Origin: Novosphingobium capsulatum NBRC 12533
GTDB lineage: Bacteria > Pseudomonadota > Alphaproteobacteria > Sphingomonadales > Sphingomonadaceae
DNA length: 64,000 nt
Reading direction: 5' to 3'
Assembly (NCBI RefSeq): GCF_001598375.1
Contig: NZ_BCYV01000013.1
Span: forward strand, 183,283 to 247,282
Below are positions 16,445 to 24,587 of this stretch, piece after piece (position 1 is the first letter of the stretch; the number at the start of each line of letters is the position of its first letter). The translations under genes were made by a program, and so were the position numbers. The notes beneath the pieces are model-generated. The model did no database searches. It saw nothing but the letters and a program-made list of their open reading frames with translations, and had not been told where the DNA came from.

Positions 16445-18892
16445 TCAATAGCGCATGGAATATTTCAGCCCGAAATACTGAGGCTTGATCGGCATGGTGC
16501 GCGAAGAGCCCGAGCAGTATTCGATCGCGCAGAACGTGTTCTTGGACAGCTCGCCACGGCGATCGAACACGTTTTCGATGAAGGCCGTCAGCGTCCAGTT
16601 GTCCTTCGACACGCCGGTGGAGAAATCGAAGCTGACGAAGCCCGGCGTGTTGCCCAAGAGGCTGTTCTTGTAGGTGTCGAGGTTGGAGGTCGACAGCGTC
16701 TGGGCGTGCATGGTCACTTGCGCGAAATCGTTGAGCGAGCCCAGATCGCCTTCATACCGCGCCGAAAGCTGGCCCTTGAAGCGGGGTTGGCGCGGCAGGC
16801 GCGTGCCCTTGGCGGCGGCGATCTCGTCAGGCTTGCCGGTGCAATCGCTGATCGGGGTGAGGGTGGCAGGGTCGAGCACGCAGAAATCCTGCGTCAGCTT
16901 GGCATCGTTGTATGACCCGGAACCGCTGATCGTGAACTGCCCGAGCTTGAGATCGAAATCGGATTCGATGCCGAACACCCGCGCCGCGCCGGCATTGACC
17001 GTGCCGCCATTGCCGAAAAAGCCCAGCGGGATGACGGTGTATTGCACACCGGTCCACTTTTCATAATAGACCGCCGCGTTCCAGCGCAGCTTGTTGTTCC
17101 AGCTGGTCTTGACGCCCACTTCGTAATTGGCCAGCCGATCGGCCTTGTAAGTGCCCATCTCTGGCAACTGGTTGGTGCCGCCAGGGCGGAACCCGGTGGA
17201 ATAGGTGGCATAGACCATCTTGTCGGACGTGACCTGCCAGGTGACGCTCGCCTTGTGGGTTTCGCCGGTCTCGTTGTAGGCTGGCTTGTTGTTGTTGACG
17301 CAGGAAAACCGCTGGTCGGCCGGGAACGGCACGGTACAGCCAAGTTTAAGCGCCTGGCTGGCGACGCCGCTGAATCCATAGACCGAGTTGTTGGCCTTGA
17401 ACACGCGGATGCCGCCGGTCAACTTGATCTGCGAGGTGATCGGCACGGTGCCTTCGGCAAACACCGCATAGTCGCGGAATCGCTGGTTGAGATCCTGGTT
17501 GTAGAACGCGTCGCGTTTGATCGCCGGGTTCCACTGGCAGCCATCGGCGCATGAGGTGGCGAGGTCGATCTGGCTCAGGCCGGGGATCTGGTAATCGTCG
17601 TCCTGGGCCATCTTCTGGAACTGGAAGAAGCCGCCTACGGTCAGGTCGAAACCCCATTCCTTGGGCACCGAAAGGCGCAGTTCCTGCGTCACCTTGGTTT
17701 GGGTCAGGCGGCCGATATAGGACTGCGTCGGGTTGATGAAGTTGCCGCTCTTGTCACGGAACTTGAGGTAGTTTTCATAGCCGGGGCCAAGCTGGTCATA
17801 GTGGACCGAGTAATAGGTGTAGTCGCTGGTATTGTGGATCTTGCGGCGGAAATAGCCCGACGAGGACACCAGGTCGAAATCGCCGATCTTGCCTTGGATG
17901 GTCAGCGAGGCCTGGACCCACTTGTCGACATTTTCGGTCGGGCTGTAATCGTGCACCTGCAGATCGCCGACGCGCGGATCATAGTTGAAGAAGCCCTTGG
18001 CATCGAGATACTGATAGGTGACGGAAGGATAGAGCTTCCAGTCGCCCGCCTCGATCGTGGCGTTGACGCGACCGCCATAGCTATCGACCGGATTGTAGTT
18101 CTTCTGCACCAGCGTGGCGTTGTCCACGGTATAGGTCGTGTTGGGATCATCATCGCCCAACTGATAGGTGTACGTGCCGTGGGTGTTGTCGATGTAGCCG
18201 CCCTCGTGATCGTAGAAGCCCATCATGCGCACGGCGATGTGTTCGTTCACCGGGATGTTGACGAAGCCTTCGACCATCGCCCCGGCCGCGCCCTTGCCAT
18301 AGGCATCGACCTGCACATCGGTGCCGGCCTCGAACTTGCCGATCTTGGCCTTGTTGGTGATGATGCGCAGCGTGCCCGCCAGCGAGCCGGCGCCATAGAG
18401 CGTCCCTTGCGGGCCCGACAGCGCCTCGACCCGCTCGATATCGTAGATGTGCACTTCGGGCATCCGCCCCGGCTGCGAAATCGGCACGTCATCGAGATAG
18501 GTGCCGCTGGTCGACAGTGCGCCACCATCCACGGCAATGCCGCGGAAATAGACTTCGCTCTGCCCTGGCCCGAGCCCGGAAAAGCTGACCGAGGGCAGCA
18601 TGCCGGCGTAATCTGCGAAAGTGCTGACCTGGTGCTGTTCCAGCTTTTCCGCGCCCAGCGCCTGGATCGAGATCGGCACCTTCTGCACGCTTTCGGCCTT
18701 GCGCGTGGCGGTGACCACGATTTCGCCAAGGCCGCCGGTGCCATTGTCTGCAGCGGCCGCATCGGGGGCCGGGGCGGGCGCGGGTGCCGACTGGGCCAAG
18801 GCCGCAACCGGCAGCGCCATGCTGGAAAGGACGGTCGAGGCGCCGAGAATACCCAGTGCACGCCTCATCTGCGACCGTTGTTCAAACACCAT
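16445..18892 (-). CDS. TonB-dependent outer membrane receptor
   Basis: 815 residues: signal peptide (cleavage after ALAQ near 34), a TonB box region (GEIVVTATRK near 55), the plug domain (VPISIQALGAEKL onward), then a 22-strand beta-barrel ending in the aromatic-rich YFGLKYSMRY. The start at 18892 has AGGGGG 8 nt upstream; an internal ATG at 18868 is less well served. Family style is the sphingomonad pesticin/FyuA-like type; ligand unknown. It is upstream of the TetR gene on the same strand but separated by element B, so co-regulation with the amine dehydrogenase is possible but not shown. Confidence 0.93.
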   Translation of the reverse strand: MVFEQRSQMRRALGILGASTVLSSMALPVAALAQSAPAPAPAPDAAAADNGTGGLGEIVVTATRKAESVQKVPISIQALGAEKLEQHQVSTFADYAGMLPSVSFSGLGPGQSEVYFRGIAVDGGALSTSGTYLDDVPISQPGRMPEVHIYDIERVEALSGPQGTLYGAGSLAGTLRIITNKAKIGKFEAGTDVQVDAYGKGAAGAMVEGFVNIPVNEHIAVRMMGFYDHEGGYIDNTHGTYTYQLGDDDPNTTYTVDNATLVQKNYNPVDSYGGRVNATIEAGDWKLYPSVTYQYLDAKGFFNYDPRVGDLQVHDYSPTENVDKWVQASLTIQGKIGDFDLVSSSGYFRRKIHNTSDYTYYSVHYDQLGPGYENYLKFRDKSGNFINPTQSYIGRLTQTKVTQELRLSVPKEWGFDLTVGGFFQFQKMAQDDDYQIPGLSQIDLATSCADGCQWNPAIKRDAFYNQDLNQRFRDYAVFAEGTVPITSQIKLTGGIRVFKANNSVYGFSGVASQALKLGCTVPFPADQRFSCVNNNKPAYNETGETHKASVTWQVTSDKMVYATYSTGFRPGGTNQLPEMGTYKADRLANYEVGVKTSWNNKLRWNAAVYYEKWTGVQYTVIPLGFFGNGGTVNAGAARVFGIESDFDLKLGQFTISGSGSYNDAKLTQDFCVLDPATLTPISDCTGKPDEIAAAKGTRLPRQPRFKGQLSARYEGDLGSLNDFAQVTMHAQTLSTSNLDTYKNSLLGNTPGFVSFDFSTGVSKDNWTLTAFIENVFDRRGELSKNTFCAIEYCSGSSRTMPIKPQYFGLKYSMRY

Positions 18893-19365
18893 TGTTCATG
18901 CCCCCTGATGGCCTGAAGTTCTTTTTCTGCCGTCTTCCTGCGAACGCTCGTTTTTATGATTATCGTTTGGTGATGATCTTGGCGGCGGTGTTGTAATTAT
19001 GCCGCTTTTTGTGCAGTCGCCGTGCCGATTTGCGCACCTGTGCGATCAAACCCTTGCGGCGCCCGATTGCCGTGGCGCGCCATGCCGCCAACAGCGCGAG
19101 TGATCTGCGGCATTGCAGCGCAGCGATTGCAAGCTGTTGATTCTACACAATTGTGCCGCGATGCGGCGCGGTCTCAATCACTATCTTGTTGCGGATAGTG
19201 CCAGCAAAACGCCGGCTGTCAACAAAATTCAGCGATCTGGCATCGCAGATTGTGCGGGCGATTGAGCCGGTCTGGGGGACGAGCTGTTCGCAGTTGCGTA
19301 ATCGCGCGGGCATGTCATGTTTCCGGTCATGTTGATCGGGGCAAAACCGCAAGGCAGGATCTGTG
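18893..19365. promoter_or_regulatory. 473-bp divergent control region, TonB receptor and TPR-sulfotransferase
   Basis: No ORF of note. It is less GC-rich than its surroundings and holds two symmetric sites: a 10-bp palindrome CACAATTGTG (19146-19155) and a 7-bp inverted repeat CACTATC/GATAGTG (19179-19185 and 19194-19200, 8-bp spacer). These are candidate operators for either gene; no regulator is identified. Confidence 0.4.
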
Positions 19366-21471
19366 ATGGCAAATGACGTGGCCGGCCGGCATGGCGTGGG
19401 AACCGCACCTGCTGATGCGGGTGGTTCGGCCAGCGGAACGGTTGATGCGGCGCTGGGCCATGCGGCCCGCCTGATGGCGCGCCAGCCCGCGCTGGCGCTG
19501 GCGCAGGCGCGCGAGATCCTGCGCGCGGTGCCGGGCCACCCTCACGCCATTCTGCTCGAAGGCCAGGCCCTGCGCGTGCTGGGCCACCTGGCCGAGGCGC
19601 GCGGCGTGCTTGCCGCGCTGGTGGCAAGCCAGCCGCGCGCGGCAGCTGCGGCGGCCGAACTGGGGCTGACGCTTGCGGCCTTGGGCGAAGACGCCGCAGC
19701 GATGGCGCAATTGCGCCGGGCCGTGGCGCTCAAGCCTGATCTGGCCCATGTCTGGCAGGCGCTCGCCACGCTGCTGCGCGCCAGCGGTGACGAAGCCGGC
19801 GCCGGCCAGGCCGAAGTTGCCGGTATCGAGGCTGCGGCCAAGGACCCCGTGCTGCTGCGGGCCGCCCTGGCCATGGGGGAAGGGCGGCTGGACGAGGCGG
19901 AAACCCATGTCCGCGCGCGCCTGGCGATGATCCCCACCGATCCTGCCGCGCTGCGCCTGCTGGGCGAGGTGCTGTGGCGGCAGGGAGAGATCGAGGCGGC
20001 GCTGCCGCTGCTGCGTGCCGCCGTGGCGCGCGCGCCCGCTTTCGTGGCGGCACGTGAATTGCTGGTGCGCATCCTGGCCATGGGGCCCGATGTGGCCGAG
20101 GCGCTGGACCATGCCAGCCGCCTGGTGGCCGATGATCCCGAGCATGGCGGCCATGCCATGCTCAAGGCCTCGTTGCTGGTGCGCATTGGTGACCAGGAGG
20201 GCGCGCGCGATCTCTATCGTGCCATCCTGGCGCGCGATCCTGGGCGGCCACGGGTGTGGCTCAATCTCGGCCACGTTGAAAAGACCATCGGCAACCAGGC
20301 CGCCGCGATCGAGGCCTATCGCCGCGCCGCCGCGCTCGATCCGGCAACGGGAGAGGCGTGGTGGAGCCTGGCCAACCTCAAGACCGTGCGACTGGAACAG
20401 GCCGATATCGCCGCGATGCGCGCGGCCCTGCCTCACGATGCTGTGGGGGATGAGCGTGCCGAAGATGTGGCGCAGATGCACTTTGCCCTGGGCAAGGCCT
20501 TTGAAGACCTGAGCCGCGACGATCCCGCCGCTGCCGAAAGCGCCTTTGCCCATTATGCGCGCGGCAATGCCCTGCGCCGCAGCGTGCTGGATTATGATCC
20601 GGCGCGCACCGCCGCCGCGGTCGATCGCCATGCCGCCCTGTTCACGCCTAAGTTTCTGGCAGAGCGGGCCAGCTGGGGCTGCCCGGCCGCCGATCCCATC
20701 TTCGTGGTGGGCCTGCCGCGCAGCGGATCGACGCTGGTGGAGCAGATCCTGGCCAGCCATTCGCAGATCGAGGGCACGATGGAACTGCCCGACATGATGC
20801 TGATTGCCGACCGCCTGCAATCACGGGTGGATGCCAATGACGGCGAAGGGGGCGAGTTTGCCGACATGGCAGCGCTGCTCGCCGCGCTTGGATCGGACGA
20901 TTGCCGCCGGATGGGCGAGGAATATATCGAGCGCACGCGCATCCACCGCAAGACCGATCGTCCCTACTTCGTCGACAAGATGCCCAACAATTGGCAGCAT
21001 GTGGGGCTGATCCGCCTGATCCTGCCCAATGCGACGGTGATCGATGCGCGGCGCCATCCGCTCGGCTGCTGCTTTTCGGGGTGGAAGCAGTATTTCGCCC
21101 GCGGCCAGGTGTTCAGTTATGACCTGAGCGAGATCGGGCACTACTATGCCGCCTATGTGCGGCAGATGGCCGCGTTCGATCGGGCCATACCCGGCGCGGT
21201 GCACCGTGTGATTTATGAAGCAATGGTGGCCGATACGCCGGGCCAGGTGCGGGCCTTGCTGGGTGCGGTGGGGGTGCCGTTCGAAGAAGGTTGCCTGGCG
21301 TTCTGGCAAAATCGCCGCGCCGTGCGCACCGCCAGTTCGGAGCAGGTGCGCCAGCCGATCTATACCGATGCGGTGGAGCACTGGAAGCGGTTCGAGCCCT
21401 GGCTCGATCCGCTGCGCGCGGCGCTTGGCCCGGTGCTCGACAGCTATCCCGACGTGCCGGCGGGATGGTGA
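19366..21471 (+). CDS. TPR-repeat sulfotransferase
   Basis: 701 residues. The first about 420 form alpha-helical TPR-like repeats (for example PAAAAAELGLTLAALGEDAA, VWLNLGHVEKTIGNQAAAIEAYRRAAALDP). The C-terminal 250 residues are a PAPS-dependent sulfotransferase domain: VGLPRSGSTLVEQILASH near residue 447 is the 5'-phosphosulfate loop, and DARRHPLGCCFSGWKQYF near 562 carries the 3'-phosphate-binding region. AGGA precedes the ATG at 19366; a GTG directly before it is possible. Such proteins often sit divergently from TonB receptors in sphingomonads, as here; target unknown. Confidence 0.88.
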   Translation: MANDVAGRHGVGTAPADAGGSASGTVDAALGHAARLMARQPALALAQAREILRAVPGHPHAILLEGQALRVLGHLAEARGVLAALVASQPRAAAAAAELGLTLAALGEDAAAMAQLRRAVALKPDLAHVWQALATLLRASGDEAGAGQAEVAGIEAAAKDPVLLRAALAMGEGRLDEAETHVRARLAMIPTDPAALRLLGEVLWRQGEIEAALPLLRAAVARAPAFVAARELLVRILAMGPDVAEALDHASRLVADDPEHGGHAMLKASLLVRIGDQEGARDLYRAILARDPGRPRVWLNLGHVEKTIGNQAAAIEAYRRAAALDPATGEAWWSLANLKTVRLEQADIAAMRAALPHDAVGDERAEDVAQMHFALGKAFEDLSRDDPAAAESAFAHYARGNALRRSVLDYDPARTAAAVDRHAALFTPKFLAERASWGCPAADPIFVVGLPRSGSTLVEQILASHSQIEGTMELPDMMLIADRLQSRVDANDGEGGEFADMAALLAALGSDDCRRMGEEYIERTRIHRKTDRPYFVDKMPNNWQHVGLIRLILPNATVIDARRHPLGCCFSGWKQYFARGQVFSYDLSEIGHYYAAYVRQMAAFDRAIPGAVHRVIYEAMVADTPGQVRALLGAVGVPFEEGCLAFWQNRRAVRTASSEQVRQPIYTDAVEHWKRFEPWLDPLRAALGPVLDSYPDVPAGW

Positions 21472-21492
21472 CCCCGCCGGCCGCCGTGCACA

Positions 21493-21933
21493 TCAGGCGA
21501 CGCTGAGCGTCACATCGATGTTGCCGCGCGTGGCGTGGCTGTAGGGGCAGATTTCATCGGCCCTGGCCACCAGCGCTTCGGCTGCGGCGCGATCGACACC
21601 GGGCAGGTGCACGGTCAGGGCCACAGTCAGGCCAAAGCCGCCATCGCTGCGCGGGCCGATGCCGACGGCCGAATCCACCGCGATGTCAGCCGGAACGCGG
21701 GGCAGGGCCTTGTCCTGGCTGGCTGCGAACTTCATCGCGCCGATAAAGCAGGCGGCATAGCCGGCGGCGAACAGCTGTTCGGGGTTGTTGCCGGCGCCAT
21801 TGCCACCCAGTTCCTTGGGCGTGGCCAGCGTGATGTCCAGGCCATTGTTCACGCCGTCTTCGGCAATCGTGGCGCGGCCATCGCGGCCACCAGTGGCCTT
21901 GGCATGGGCGGTGTAAAGCGGCTTGATCGACAT
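21493..21933 (-). CDS. ohr: Organic hydroperoxide resistance protein (Ohr/OsmC family)
   Basis: Thiol peroxidase of 146 residues that reduces organic hydroperoxides. The two catalytic cysteines are in AACFIGAM (about C62) and [13 protein letters not shown] (about C128), matching Ohr rather than OsmC. Divergent from ohrR with a palindrome between them, the standard arrangement for OhrR control. Confidence 0.95.
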   Translation of the reverse strand: MSIKPLYTAHAKATGGRDGRATIAEDGVNNGLDITLATPKELGGNGAGNNPEQLFAAGYAACFIGAMKFAASQDKALPRVPADIAVDSAVGIGPRSDGGFGLTVALTVHLPGVDRAAAEALVARADEICPYSHATRGNIDVTLSVA

Positions 21934-21965
21934 GACAGAGTTCCTTTCGCGGTTTAATATCGAAA

Positions 21966-21978
21966 ACGATTAAATCGT
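21966..21978. promoter_or_regulatory. Candidate OhrR operator
   Basis: ACGATTAAATCGT is a perfect 13-bp palindrome in the 121-bp ohr-ohrR gap, within an AT-rich patch; ATATCG...CGATTA adds further symmetry just left of it. OhrR proteins are known to bind AT-rich palindromes between these genes. Confidence 0.55.
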
Positions 21979-22054
21979 GTACGACCTAAATAGGTGAGTC
22001 GCGCGGAAAGGTCAAGCACTTGCGATTTGATCGCACGCGATTTATCTTGTCGAT

Positions 22055-22597
22055 ATGGAACAGACCCCGTCAGACCCGCTCGATACCGCGCTTTCCGGCC
22101 CCCAGGCGGCTGCCGAGCTGGCGGCACAGATGGCGGCCGGCGGACCACCCTTGGCCACCGGCACGGCTGACAAACCCTTTGCCAACATGCTGTGCTTTTC
22201 GGTCTATGCGGCGCAACTGGCGTTCAACCGGCTCTACAAGCAGCTGCTGGCGCCCCACGGCCTCACTTATCTGCAATATCTGGTGCTGGTGGCCCTGGCC
22301 CAGGCGGAAGACCGCACCGTGGGCGAACTGGGCGAAGTCCTGTTCCTGGAATCCAACACGCTCACGCCGCTGCTCAAGCGGATGGAGGCTGCCGGGCTGG
22401 TGGTGCGCCGGCGTGACGCGGAGGATGAGCGCGTGGTTCGCGTGGCGCTCGCTCCGGCCGGCGCAGAGGTGGTGGCCCAGGTGGAATGCGTGCCGCTCGA
22501 TGTGCTGTCCGCGCTCGACATGCCCTTGGGCGATTTGCAGCAGATGAAGGCGGCGATCGACCGGCTGGGCAGCGAACTGCGCAAGTCGACCACCTGA
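22055..22597 (+). CDS. ohrR: MarR-family peroxide sensor OhrR
   Basis: 180-residue winged-helix repressor. The peroxide-sensing cysteine is C47 in NMLCFSVYAAQLAFNRLYK, the conserved OhrR position, with Tyr residues nearby. The DNA-binding wing is visible as ESNTLTPLLKRMEAAGLVVRRRDAEDER. It carries an unusually long N-terminal tail (about 40 residues before the core). Expected to release the ohr promoter when C47 is oxidised (family knowledge). Confidence 0.92.
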   Translation: MEQTPSDPLDTALSGPQAAAELAAQMAAGGPPLATGTADKPFANMLCFSVYAAQLAFNRLYKQLLAPHGLTYLQYLVLVALAQAEDRTVGELGEVLFLESNTLTPLLKRMEAAGLVVRRRDAEDERVVRVALAPAGAEVVAQVECVPLDVLSALDMPLGDLQQMKAAIDRLGSELRKSTT

Positions 22598-22619
22598 AAT
22601 CCCCGGCTGGTGTTGGCAT

Positions 22620-22653
22620 GGCCAGAGCCGCACGATCACGCGTGGCTCTGGCC
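22620..22653. terminator. Hairpin between convergent ohrR and aldehyde dehydrogenase genes
   Basis: GGCCAGAGCCGC and GTGGCTCTGGCC pair in 11 of 12 positions across a 10-nt loop; no T-tract. Likely transcription barrier. Confidence 0.45.
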
Positions 22654-22663
22654 GGAATGCAGA

Positions 22664-24088
22664 TCACGCAGGCAAGCCGCTGATCGCTTTCATTTCCATG
22701 AAGTCCTTCAGGCCATAGAGCCCGCCTTCACGGCCATTGCCCGATTGCTTGTAGCCGCCGAACGGGGCGCCGGGAGTGGGGCCCCAGTTGTTGATCGCCA
22801 CCATGCCGGCGCGCAGGGCCGGCACCACGTCTGCCGCCTTGGCCGGATCGCCGGTGATGCAGGCTGAAAGGCCATAGCTGGTGTCGTTGGCGATCTCGAT
22901 CGCCTCGTCCAGGCTGTCATAGGGGATGATCGTCGCCACCGGGCCAAAGATCTCTTCCTTGGCAATGCGCATGTCCGGCGTGACATTGGAAAACAGCGTG
23001 GGCGCAATGTAATAGCCGCGGTTGACCTCGGCCGGCAGGTCAGGGCCGCCGCATTCCAGCGTGGCGCCTTCGTCGATCGCCGACTGGATCAGGTCGCGGA
23101 TCTTGTCGTGCTGCGCCTTGTTGACCACCGGGCCGAGGTGGCTGCCTTCCTCCAGCGGATTGCCGACCTTGGCGGCGGAATACATTGCCTTGACGAACGC
23201 GGCGGCCTCGGCCTGGCGTTCACGCGGGACAAGGATGCGCGTGGGGGAGATGCAGCTTTGCCCCGAATTGACCAGCGGGCCAGAGGCGGTCGCCGGCAGC
23301 TGGCTGGCAAAATCGGCATCGGGCAGCACGAGGTTGGGCGACTTGCCACCCAGTTCCTGGTGCACGCGCTTGACCGTGTCGGCCGCCGCCTTGGCCACCA
23401 TGATGCCGGCGCGGGTTGAGCCGGTGAAGCTGACCATGTCGATATCGGGATGGCTGCTGATCGCCGTGCCCACACCGGGGCCATCGCCCTGAACCAGGTT
23501 GAACACGCCTGCCGGCACGCCGGCGGCGTCCATGATTTCAGCGAGAATGGCGGCGCAGGTGGGGCATTCTTCCGAAGGCTTGAGCACCATGGTGTTGCCG
23601 GCGGCCAGAGCTGGCGCCACCTTGAGCGCGATCTGGTTAAGCGGCCAGTTCCATGGGGTGATCAGGCCGACCACGCCGATCGGCTCGTGGGCCACCTTGA
23701 AGGCGCCATTGTCTTCCACGAACTGGAAGTTCTTGAGGGCCGCGATGGTCCCCATGAAGCCACCGATTCCGGCGCCAACCTGGGCCGTGCTGGCAAAGCT
23801 CAACGGCGCGCCCATTTCCTCGGCCATGGCGTGGGCCAGATCGGGGATGCGCTTCTTGTATTCCGCAACGACGCGGTCGAGCAGCGCAAGGCGCTCTTCG
23901 CGAGTCGTCCGGCTGAAGGTCTTGAAGGCGCGGCGCGCAGCGGCCACGGCAGCGTCAACGTCTGCAGCAGTGCCGAGCGTGATCGCGGCGCAGGGTTCTT
24001 CCGTCGCCGGGTTGATCACCTCGTGGCGGCGGCCGCCCTGGCTGTTGACCCATTGGCCATCGATATAATGCTGAAGGCGTTCGCGCAT
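22664..24088 (-). CDS. NAD(P)-dependent aldehyde dehydrogenase
   Basis: Cytosolic oxidoreductase of 474 residues converting an aldehyde to the acid. Catalytic C279 (SGQSCISPTR), general base E245 (QELGGKSPN), N147 in TPWNWP and the Rossmann motif FTGSTRAG are all present; EEIFGPV near 390 binds NAD ribose. The closest style is the broad-specificity class (aldehyde dehydrogenase family 1-like). Its own transcription unit, with the 49-residue membrane protein upstream ended by a terminator. Confidence 0.93.
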   Translation of the reverse strand: MRERLQHYIDGQWVNSQGGRRHEVINPATEEPCAAITLGTAADVDAAVAAARRAFKTFSRTTREERLALLDRVVAEYKKRIPDLAHAMAEEMGAPLSFASTAQVGAGIGGFMGTIAALKNFQFVEDNGAFKVAHEPIGVVGLITPWNWPLNQIALKVAPALAAGNTMVLKPSEECPTCAAILAEIMDAAGVPAGVFNLVQGDGPGVGTAISSHPDIDMVSFTGSTRAGIMVAKAAADTVKRVHQELGGKSPNLVLPDADFASQLPATASGPLVNSGQSCISPTRILVPRERQAEAAAFVKAMYSAAKVGNPLEEGSHLGPVVNKAQHDKIRDLIQSAIDEGATLECGGPDLPAEVNRGYYIAPTLFSNVTPDMRIAKEEIFGPVATIIPYDSLDEAIEIANDTSYGLSACITGDPAKAADVVPALRAGMVAINNWGPTPGAPFGGYKQSGNGREGGLYGLKDFMEMKAISGLPA

Positions 24089-24176
24089 CGCGCTTCTCCA
24101 ATCAATAAGTTAGGTAAGCTAACTTTTAGGGAGCGCAGGCGGCGATGGCAAGCGGAGGGTTTGTGCAGAATGGATA

Positions 24177-24224
24177 GGGTTTCGCGCCGTGCACGACCAA
24201 ACGGTTGTGCACGGCGTGAAACCC
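24177..24224 (-). terminator. Long-stem terminator after the 49-residue membrane protein gene
   Basis: GGGTTTCGCGCCGTGCAC (24177-24194) pairs with 24207-24224 in 17 of 18 positions; the minus-strand tail is TATCCATT. It insulates the aldehyde dehydrogenase gene from its upstream neighbour. Confidence 0.6.
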
Positions 24225-24238
24225 GAAACGCGCGTCCG

Positions 24239-24388
24239 TTAGACGGTTCGGCGGCCGGTAAACAGCTGCACCAGACCGATGATCAGGGCGAGCACCAGCA
24301 GAATGTGGATGACGCCGGCGGTCACCTTGAAGGCGAAGACGCCCAGCGCCCAAAGCACGAGCAGAACGAGAGCGATGGTCAAAAGCAT
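24239..24388 (-). CDS. 49-residue membrane protein, Lmo0937/DUF5670 family
   Basis: Two hydrophobic helices, MLLTIALVLLVLWALGVFAF and GVIHILLVLALIIGLVQLF, with a short basic tail (TGRRTV). The family is widespread as a tiny stress-associated inner-membrane protein of unknown function. AGGAG stands 7 nt before the ATG, supporting real translation. Confidence 0.85.
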   Translation of the reverse strand: MLLTIALVLLVLWALGVFAFKVTAGVIHILLVLALIIGLVQLFTGRRTV

Positions 24389-24587
24389 GGCGGGGCTCCT
24401 GGAACGGGTGGCGCCCCGCCTGTGGCGGTGGCGCGGATTGGCATCCTTGTGTGGCTGGTAAACGGTGCACCAAAGGGCTGGTTCCCGAATTTGAAAATCG
24501 TCGGGAATAGGCGATTCACCGTAGGCTTGGGGCGGGCGCTAACCATTTATTGGTAATATTCCTCCACGCTTCCCAAGTGGTTGGTGC

